Assembly (NCBI GenBank): GCA_021495925.1
Contig: JAKEKT010000012.1
Coordinates: 124,001 to 188,000 of the forward strand
From: Diplodia intermedia
Lineage: Eukaryota > Ascomycota > Dothideomycetes > Botryosphaeriales > Botryosphaeriaceae
Direction of reading: 5' to 3'
Length of the DNA stretch: 64,000 nucleotides
Below the pieces are notes generated by a model, which was given only the letters and a program-made list of their open reading frames with translations, searched no databases and was not told where the DNA came from. The position numbers and the translations under genes are program-made. Of this stretch, positions 44,095 through 51,386 are shown in pieces. The stretch's first letter is position 1. Every line of letters begins with the position of its first letter.

Positions 44095-44447
44095 TGGCCG
44101 TCTCAGTCCTCTCCGGGTTGCTGCAGCGGACACGTGCAGATGCCGGGGCTGCCGGTCTTCCTTCGGATGAAGACGTCAAGTGAGGCCTCAGTAACGAGGG
44201 ACATAGTCTTCGGTTATCAACCAGGCAGGCTTCATGCGGTGTGCGCCTGACGAGTGTGACGGAGGGTGAAGGCAGAAGCGCTTCTGGTAGCGACGCCCAG
44301 GCCACCTCACCGCCCTGATTAGGCCTAGCCGCGCTGACTAAGGCCGGGCGTTATCTTCCAGGCCGCTGCTACTTGCACACAACCACAATTGACGTCTCGG
44401 ATCCTGGAACTCTGAGAAGCAAACGACCCCGGGCTTCCGTCCGAACC
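44095..44447. promoter_or_regulatory. Shared divergent promoter, helicase / cyclin
   Basis: 353 bases between the start codons; no TATA box. Head-to-head arrangement could give coordinated transcription, which is inference. Confidence 0.4.
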
Positions 44448-45397
44448 ATGACCCCAACAACGGAAGAAATGCAAGACAAGGGCGAAACCCCGGCAGCTAG
44501 CCCGTCAATGCATCCTATCTCTATGATCACACTACTAGGTGATATCCTGCGCTTGTGAGTCCCAGCTCTCCAGATGCCGTCATGCTTCCCGCCCAGTTGA
44601 CTCTTGCAGGCCTGAGGAATGTCTAGCCTTGTCATTCGTATTCTTGAACAGGTACCAGAAATTCCAACGCCAACAAAAGACTTTGCTCGGCCTTGACGAC
44701 CATGTTCGTCTCTTAAACGTGCTTCCATCCTATCATCGAGCTACTGACTCCGATGCAGATGCTGGCACTAGCTTGTCTATCCGTAGCATCCAAGGCCAAA
44801 GACGCACCGCGCAGAGTGAGGGAATTCCTACTGCCAGCATGGAGACTGATGCACCAAGGGACAACTTCAGCCGTCCTGGAATGTCCATCACCGACCTATG
44901 ATTCACTTCGCTCTTCCCTTGTCCAGTCCGAACTCATTCTTTTGCGCGTCCTCAAGTTTGAGTTGCGCGTATCGACGCCATTCGACTTCCTGTCCGGCTA
45001 TCTTGGTGAAGCAATGCGGGACTTTGGTGTCGATGATGGCAGTGCTGACGCGAAAGGCTGCTTTGACGATCGGAACAAGGAGAAGAAGGAGGCTGATCGG
45101 ATTGCTGATCTTATGGAGACTGGCATAGCGAAAGACTGCAAGGCAAAAGCTCTCAACGCGTACGTCAGATGCTCCGAGGCGGAGATCGTGCCCTAACCTT
45201 TTGCCAGGTGTAAAAACTACCAGCTTGCAAACTACTTCCCTGCAAAGACAGTTACTGCCGCGTGCATCTACATCATCCTCAGGGATCGAGGACTGCTTCG
45301 TGGAATCGATACCAAGAGCTGGCTGAAAGACAAAGTCAGCCGGAGCATCGAGATGGAGGATTTTGAAGAGGCTGTGTCCAATATGGACAAACAATGA
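44448..45397 (+). CDS. Cyclin-box protein, C/K/T/Q-like
   Basis: Four exons, 44448-44554, 44610-44703, 44759-45159 and 45208-45397, 263 aa. The assembled first cyclin box has LPEECLALSFVFLNRYQKFQ and MLALACLSVASKAKDAPRRV (family: LAxACLxLASKxEExPR), then YDSLRSSLVQSELILLRVLK and FDFLSGYLGEAMRDF. The second box includes LANYFPAKTVTAACIYIILR. Transcription-type cyclins (C, K, T, Q) share this pattern; they activate CDK7-13-like kinases that phosphorylate RNA polymerase II. The subtype cannot be settled here. Without the splicing proposed the frames break at each intron, so all four exons are needed. Short for a cyclin T and close to cyclin Q length (about 250 aa). Confidence 0.83.
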
Positions 45398-45665
45398 TTC
45401 CATCTTACCACCACCTCAGTCGAAGTCTGTCTGGATGGGCTTGCGTAATCCTCAAGGCAACATCTGCGTCTGACAGTCGATTCAGCTGCCCACATACAAA
45501 GATCGCAGCTTCCTTAATCGATCACGGAAGGAGCAAATTTGCCCAACGCAGCAGGCACGATGTTCAAGCTTCTTAACTTCCTCTTCCTCCGAGTCTCCTC
45601 TCCATGATCCTTGCCCATACCACTTTATTGCATGGCAAGCATCATCTACACTAATACTAAACCCT

Positions 45666-46331
45666 ATGGATACCCCACTTGAGACACGATCGGAGGACCT
45701 GCCGGAGACACCCAAATCTGTGTGCAACGGTGAACAGCGCCCACCATCCGCAAACCAACTTCACCACGAGTCCAACAATCCCCGCCTACCCATCCGCCTT
45801 CCCCCATCTCCCGCCTCGCCGTCCCTCCCCAACAGCCGTCGCAGCCACCCCTACCAGCAACCCCAGCAGCAGCAGCAGCAACAGCGACAGAATCATCATC
45901 AACCAATCCAACCTCCCACCCCACCACCCGCACCCCTTCGCATACTGCTACCGAGACCCGAACCCGCGCCCTTCACCACACGGGAGCAACAGTCCGACGA
46001 CGACACCTGCCGACCTCACCCCGCAGTCGAGACCGCGAGTCCGCTAAACGCCGCTAACAGCAACAACAACAACAAAAACAAGAAGAACAAAACCAACGAC
46101 ACCTTCAACCCCAAGGCGCCGAAGACGCAGAGGCAACGACCGAACGAAGCGCATCCGATGGCGCGTCGCGGCGGGCAGGCAGAAGCGCAGTCCGCCAATC
46201 GAGACAACCATATCCACCACCACCAGCCGTCTGACACCGTCGCCGCCGAAGACACGGTCGATGAGGAGATGGTGCTCGCGGCGCGGCAGCTGATGATGCT
46301 GTCGAGGCAGGCGTGGGAGGAGGGGTGGTAA
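45666..46331 (+). CDS. Low-complexity Pro/Gln/Asn-rich protein with helical C-terminus
   Basis: Single open frame, 221 aa, family unknown. Residues 1-170 are Pro, Gln, Asn and His-rich and disordered. The last 28 residues change character: EDTVDEEMVLAARQLMMLS and then RQAWEEGW. Such a terminal amphipathic helix after a disordered body is the only part likely to be structured and conserved. The frame competes with other open frames over the same DNA, a sign of composition bias, so it may be wrong upstream of about 46000; the ATG at 45666 follows an AT-rich leader. An AATAAA run at about 46609 could serve its 3' end. Confidence 0.5.
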   Translation: MDTPLETRSEDLPETPKSVCNGEQRPPSANQLHHESNNPRLPIRLPPSPASPSLPNSRRSHPYQQPQQQQQQQRQNHHQPIQPPTPPPAPLRILLPRPEPAPFTTREQQSDDDTCRPHPAVETASPLNAANSNNNNKNKKNKTNDTFNPKAPKTQRQRPNEAHPMARRGGQAEAQSANRDNHIHHHQPSDTVAAEDTVDEEMVLAARQLMMLSRQAWEEGW

Positions 46332-47113
46332 GGTGGGTAAGGTAGGAGTGTGTTGGGAGAGGTTCGTCAATGGTGGTGGTGGTGTCGGGGTGATTGTTGG
46401 GCGTTTGGAGTTGGAGGGGAGAGGTTCAAGCAGCAACGAGCGATTTGCAGCTTGAAGGGCGGTTGAATATTTTCTTAGTCCGGCTGGTGCGGCGTCGGCG
46501 ATTTATTGGTACACTTTCGTTGAGTGCGCTTGAGAAGGGCTTCGACGAGGGCATTGAAAAACGGATGTAGGAACAACGGCACTTATGATTTCCTCCCCAG
46601 TTTGCAAATAAATAAATAAAAGTACCACTAGCCCGGTAGTTTTACAATAGAAAAGTTGGAGGCATAAGAGTCATGTGATAAAATGTAGTAGGGGTAGAAT
46701 CGAATTGGCGACTGTGAATTTTTCTAGCTTTACCCATCGATCCAAGGATGCCCAAAGAGGTGGCCCTGTTCAAAACTCCCAACGCTCAAAAAACATGCCC
46801 TCCCCGTTGCTCGTCGGCGGACCCTGTACAGAAAGGCCGTGCCCCGCTCAGGCTGCCGAAGGGGTGACCGATTAACAAGAAAGGTGGATGAATTCATTAA
46901 AGATTCTGTAGTGTTCATTCACTGTCGTGGGACCAAGAGAAAGATTACGTCCGTTTCGTTAACACATCGTGATCACGCACTATAGTACAGCGGGTTATTA
47001 TTCTCTATAACCAAGATTATAACAATCAGCCCATAAGAGGCCGCCTTATTTTTCTTGGGGGAGAAGGGGGAGGGGGAGGGGGGAGGAGACCGGGGCAGAA
47101 CAGGGAAGTAAAC
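46332..47113. other. Convergent intergenic region
   Basis: Contains AATAAATAAATAAA at about 46608-46621 (possible polyadenylation signal for 45666-46331), and the possible terminal mini-exon of the gene at 47114 (46998-47004). The G-rich tract 47056-47092 would be its intron pyrimidine tract on the minus strand. Otherwise nothing. Confidence 0.45.
46609..46620 (+). terminator. Candidate polyadenylation signals
   Basis: Overlapping AATAAA copies about 280 bases after the stop at 46331. Confidence 0.3.
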
Positions 47114-47635
47114 TCACAAGAGAGACAGCGTGAGGTCGCCACGGATGCTGGCCTTGAGCTCAATCTCAACATCGAGGTTGGCCTCGAGCTTCAGCTTCAG
47201 GCCGTCGGTGTCGTCGAGGCCGCCGCCCTGCTTCTCCTGGGGCGGCATGCGGTAGGGCTGGTTGGGGTTGGTGCCGCGCATGGGGATCTCGCCGCGCATG
47301 GCGCGGGCCTTGGTGACGGGGCCGTCCATGGAGGTGCTGTCGGGGCCTATGCGCTCGAACATGCCCATCTCCTGCAGCTCGCCGTTGGCGTCGGCCTCCT
47401 CCAGCGCCTCCAGGCTGTTGGTCTTCATGTATTTGCCCTCGTCCATTGCCTTCTGGATGCGCTGCCGGCGCGCGCGCCGCGACGAGGACCGTGACCGTGC
47501 CGACTGCTGGCCCGTCTCACGCTTGTGCTGCTTCATCGCGTTGACCATCTTCTCTTGCTGTTGCGTTGACCGCATCGAAGGCATTTCCTCCTTCTCGCGG
47601 ATAGCCATCTGGGCCTCGTAGTCGGAATCGGCCAT
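47114..47635 (-). CDS. Small charged protein with GDLTLxLL C-terminal module (paralog A)
   Basis: Single-exon model, 173 aa. The body is rich in Met, Gln, Arg and Glu, with a basic patch SRSSSRRARRQRIQKAM (about 48-64) and no signal peptide. It ends in DVEIELKASIRGDLTLSLL. The neighbour at 48435 ends in DIEVQLKAKIHGDLTLGLL, so the two share the last 28 residues and nothing else obvious. The alternating acidic/hydrophobic then basic pattern suggests an amphipathic beta or helical module. The TGA at 47114-47116 lies inside GTGAGT (a strong splice donor at 47117-47112). An acceptor at 47006-47005 would replace the ending by LL plus one residue (Glu) and a TAA at 47000-46998. Function unknown; a predicted cytosolic or nuclear protein. 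Confidence 0.75.
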   Translation of the reverse strand: MADSDYEAQMAIREKEEMPSMRSTQQQEKMVNAMKQHKRETGQQSARSRSSSRRARRQRIQKAMDEGKYMKTNSLEALEEADANGELQEMGMFERIGPDSTSMDGPVTKARAMRGEIPMRGTNPNQPYRMPPQEKQGGGLDDTDGLKLKLEANLDVEIELKASIRGDLTLSLL

Positions 47636-48434
47636 GGTGACGGGTTGGGTTGTTTGACTGTTTGAGCCGAGTATGTACAGGCAATAGGCGGACGAAGAGT
47701 TGATGGAAGTCGGTTCGTGGGAACGAATTGAGGGAGGGTACGGAGGGTGAGGGGCGGAGGGGCGGAGAAAGGAAGCAGGCCAAGTTCCAGAGCAGTAGCA
47801 GCAAAGACGTTGGCAAGGCGCAGGGCTCAGAGCAGGAATCGGCAAGTTGCGGACAAGGCCAAATCAAGATTGAGCCATGGCCGGCGGCAACCCCATCCTG
47901 ACATTGCGCAGACGGGCTAGGGTGGCTTTGGGCCTGACGTCAACGGCGGCCGGGGGATGGGAGCTGCGCGGTCGCAAGGGCTCCAGGTCAGGCGAAACGG
48001 CCGCGTAAGGCGGGCATGCATGCGAGGAGGACGCCACCTCGCGATGATCGGAGCCTGTTGCAGGCGTTTCTCGGCAGCCGGAATCGCCCCGCCGCCAAGG
48101 TTACGCAACCTGTCGCTGCACCCGGCGGGGACGCGCCTATCGGACCAACCTAATCTTGAGCTCACGCATCATGACCGCAGAATCACACATGCCTCGCGGA
48201 ACACTGTGGGACCGGGGCGCAAGTAGTCGCACATTGCTTTTCTAATACACAGTTCATTTCGGAAGTCATTACACCATAGAATCAAAGCCCCCATGCGCCA
48301 GTCGCATACATCCGTGTCCTCCATAAGTCGTGCATTAAACTACTATTCGGGATATGAAACAACACATGCGCATTTAGTTCCTGTGGACAGTCAGCCTTTC
48401 GTCTGGTCTTCTGTTAGATTCAGGGCGCGGACAC
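47636..48434. other. Intergenic between paralogs A and B
   Basis: About 800 bases: promoter of paralog A and 3' region of B. Contains a perfect TGACGTCA palindrome (47935-47942) and the probable mini-exon of paralog B (48374-48380). No other gene. Confidence 0.45.
47935..47942. promoter_or_regulatory. CRE/ATF palindrome TGACGTCA
   Basis: Perfect eight-base palindrome 300 bases upstream of paralog A. It is the consensus of ATF/CREB-type bZIP factors, which in fungi include stress regulators; a functional role is inferred. Confidence 0.4.
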
Positions 48435-49106
48435 TTACAGAAGACCCAGAGTAAGGTCACCGTGGATCTTGGCCTTGAGTTGCACTTCAATGTCCAGGTT
48501 GAGCTCCAGGCGGAGTCGGAGCTGCTCGCCCTTTGAGTCTCCCTCCTCTTCCTCCTTTCCGCCGCCGCCCGTCAGGCCGCCAAGCGCTTTGCCGGCCGTG
48601 TTGCCGACTTGGTTGACCGCGTTGCCTGCTGTGTTCTGAACCATGTCGCCTGCGCCGTTGACGAGGTCGCCGCCAGGCACGTTCTCCGTGATGCCCTCAA
48701 GAGGGCCGCCGCCGCCTTGCTTCTGCTGACCCTTCTGTCTCTGGCGCTGGCGGTTGCGACGGCCGCCACTGGCAGAAACGTCGGAGCGGGGAACGGACTC
48801 GGTGTCGCTGTCGGGGACACCCTTGCGGCCGCGGCCACGAGACTGACGGCGTCTGGACTGCCTGCGCTCAGGCTCCGGCTCGGGTTCAGGCTCTTGGCCT
48901 TCAGCGTCCGCGTCAGACTCGGGCGATTCCTCCGGGGTGGGTTGTTGCTGGGGCTCGGGCTGCTTCTTGCCTAGCTTCTTTGGCGTCTTCTTCTCGGTTT
49001 GCTTCTTGCTGGAGCTCTCTGCGCCAATGCCTCCGCTGGCGGAAGCATTGCCCTGCGCCTCGGCGTTGGCAGAGGCCTGGTTCTCCTCGGTGGTCTTGTC
49101 CGCCAT
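48435..49106 (-). CDS. Small disordered protein with GDLTLxLL C-terminal module (paralog B)
   Basis: Single-exon model, 223 aa. Ala/Glu/Ser-rich start, KKQTEKKTPKKLGKK, a Glu-Pro run, then Arg-rich RRQSRRRQSRGRGRK and a Gly/Asn-rich middle (VPGGDLVNGAGDMVQNTAGN). The last 19 residues, DIEVQLKAKIHGDLTLGLL, match paralog A. The TAA at 48435-48437 lies in a consensus donor (GTAAGT, 48438-48433). A typical branch site (GGCTGACTG) and acceptor (CCACAG at 48386-48381) follow, giving a 58-nt intron; splicing would end the protein LL then Asn and a TAA at 48376-48374. The protein may act as a scaffold or localisation cue; function unknown. It starts 1.0 kb from the divergent DUF2470 gene. Confidence 0.75.
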   Translation of the reverse strand: MADKTTEENQASANAEAQGNASASGGIGAESSSKKQTEKKTPKKLGKKQPEPQQQPTPEESPESDADAEGQEPEPEPEPERRQSRRRQSRGRGRKGVPDSDTESVPRSDVSASGGRRNRQRQRQKGQQKQGGGGPLEGITENVPGGDLVNGAGDMVQNTAGNAVNQVGNTAGKALGGLTGGGGKEEEEGDSKGEQLRLRLELNLDIEVQLKAKIHGDLTLGLL

Positions 49107-50111
49107 TGTAGCTTTCTAGCGGTCGTGGAATCGGGTGGGGTATGTACAGGAGGTGTGGGAGGGGTTTGGGCAGAAGGCTGTAAGATGGTATGGAGACGGA
49201 GTGTGCAATTGAGATCGGGGCGGGCGCTGTGAGGGAGAAAAGATGAGAGCATTCGTACCCGAGCAGGTTTGCAGAAGACGGGCTCAGGACCCTGGTCGCT
49301 GCCACGACCTCTGACGCAACATGGCGTCCGGGCTACGAAACGTGCGGACAGAACGACGCCTGGGCACAGCTAAACCCTGCTTAGAGCTCGGCAGCCTTGC
49401 CGGGCGCAGTGGTGGGGCGCGATCGCAAGAACCCCGATTCTGTCACAAAACCTGCGGGAGCCCGTGCTTGCTGCCAAGTTTGCGCCGTTTAGTCGTCATA
49501 GTCACCGCCTTGCGCCGTCTATGATTTAACACGGCGGCTGGCTGCATTCCGTTGGCCGCAAGCGGTCTGCCTGACTGGGGTCGAGGGGTCGGCAAGGACC
49601 CGTCGTCCGAAAACGATGGCGTGGCTTGCGACATGCATTGTGAAGGGATGAGAGGATGCTGTGCGGTTGCTCCGCAGAGATGCAGTCGCCTAGCCAAGAT
49701 TTGCGCCGGAGCGACATATCAGGGTCCCCGCCCTCTCCAGATGTGCGGGCGCAAAGCGAGGAACCGCATTCTCCAGACAGCTGCCGTTTCTCCACTCCGG
49801 CACTTACGCGCACACACAGACTAAAATGCTAGTCGCTTCATTGCGCAGATCGATGGGCCGTAGTGGTAGCGGACCGGTGTTCTTAGCCAAACCGCACGGG
49901 AGGAGCGGAGAGAATCGGTCGCGGGGTCGCACATGCACAGCAGCGGAACCTAGCGGGTCGGCGGGAGAGCCACGGAGCTGTGAGTCCGACGAGACGGCGA
50001 CTGCCGCGGCGGAGATGGATCGTGGCTATCTCGCCGACCATCTCCGCGACATCTCCTGTCTTCTCCTGCACGCCGACCTCGTCGCTTCACGACACACAAC
50101 GAGCCCACAAT
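49107..50111. other. Intergenic, 1.0 kb, divergent promoter of paralog B and DUF2470 gene
   Basis: No frame with protein-like composition. Several short CG-rich frames only. Confidence 0.35.
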
Positions 50112-50884
50112 ATGGCCGACGCCGCCGCCCAGGAGGCTGCTGCCAAGCGGCGTATCGTGTCGCACATGAATGCTGACCACCAGGACTCGGTAGGCGCGCC
50201 CTCACCTCGCTCCCCCACCACCTGCTCGAGCTCATGGGTCAGATCGCACGATATCTCGAGCACTACTGCAACGTCTCCTCGTTCGCTGCTCGCAGAGCGC
50301 GCTTGACCGACCTATCCCTTGGTTCCATGAGCATCGGTGCCGCCGGCAAGACCTTCACCATTCCGCTGGAACCTCCGATGCAGTCGTGGCGCGAAGCGCG
50401 CGAGCGCGTCATCCAGATGGACAGAGACTGTCTCGCTGGCCTGGGCCGAAGCGACATTACAGTCAGACAGTACACCCGCCCGCGAGGAGCACATGCTGTC
50501 ATCTTCGTCGTCTGTGCGCTTACGTACGTGCTTGTTTCACGTCGGGCCAACGCACTCCCAGGGTCGTTTATCTACAATCACGTGCTGGGCTACTCGCCGG
50601 GCTTCGCGGCCTTCGTGGCCCGGGTGCAGCCGCTTGTGCTGGCGCTGATGATAGCCATCCACGTTGTCGAGGCATCCATCATGGCGCGTAGGCTGCAGCG
50701 GCACAACGTGGCGCAGCTGAGTTGGCTGTGGTGGCAGTGGGTCGCTTCCAGCTTTATCGAGGGCTTCGGGGCGTTGCAGAGGTAAAATTAGTCTCAGCCC
50801 CTGACGCATCACGGACTGACGTCGGCTAGGATTGACGCCCTCGTGCAGCAGGGCCGCCGCGAGAAGGACAAGCAGAAGCACTGA
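50112..50884 (+). CDS. DUF2470 membrane protein
   Basis: Three exons, 50112-50189, 50243-50781 and 50830-50884, 223 aa. RRIVSHMNADHQDSIARYLE (join at the Ser-Ile) is the DUF2470 signature, the small domain also found in heme-oxygenase-like and pyridoxamine-oxidase-like proteins. After that, three hydrophobic segments occur (about 108-126, 150-170, 185-202), with HVVEASIMARRLQRHNVAQL between the second and third, resembling the fungal DUF4499 membrane part. The end is a charged tail RREKDKQKH, possibly an ER-retention-like Lys-rich motif. So it is a fused small domain plus membrane anchor, cytosolic N-terminus likely. Ligand or activity unknown; DUF2470 may bind heme or flavin in other proteins, but this is not visible here. 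Confidence 0.82.
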
Positions 50885-51386
50885 GCAGAGAAGGGGCTCT
50901 CGGATCGGCAGCGTAGGGCTAGATCCACACGGCGTTACTAGTAGCGACAAGGGTTAGTGCAGTGGACTGGAGCGGCACATCGTGGAGCAGATGGGCAGCG
51001 TGAGCGGCCCGTGGACGGCAATCAGCCGAGCGGTGAGGTCGCGATGGGTGCTGTGGTGTTGAGCGGATTGCGTTCGCGCGCGGGTAGCCAGCGCATCGTG
51101 GTGCCTGGCGGCTGGCGTAGGAGCGCGGAACGCGGGGAGCTAGCGCGATGGGCCTAGAAGTCAGGGCGACCTTGCCGGCCCGGGGTCCCTAGCCAATAAT
51201 AATCGCCGCCCTTGGTCAAATTGGCTGCGACGGGCATTCAATAACGTAGCTTGCAAGCCATCATTTCGGAAAGAGGCGTCGTAAACATCCCACATTGCTT
51301 CCCAATCTCATCTACACCTTCCCACCCACAACACATTACTCCTTTATGTTCACTTGGTCATCACAGCACCCCCTTCGCAACCAGCA
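50885..51386. other. Intergenic: promoter of the GAR-domain gene
   Basis: 502 bases with a CA/CT-rich leader (51290-51386). No gene. Confidence 0.35.

Noticed and set aside
46680..46720. Possible tRNA B-box (AATTCGATTCT, minus strand)
   Set aside because: Stem bases around the loop do not pair and no acceptor stem is found.
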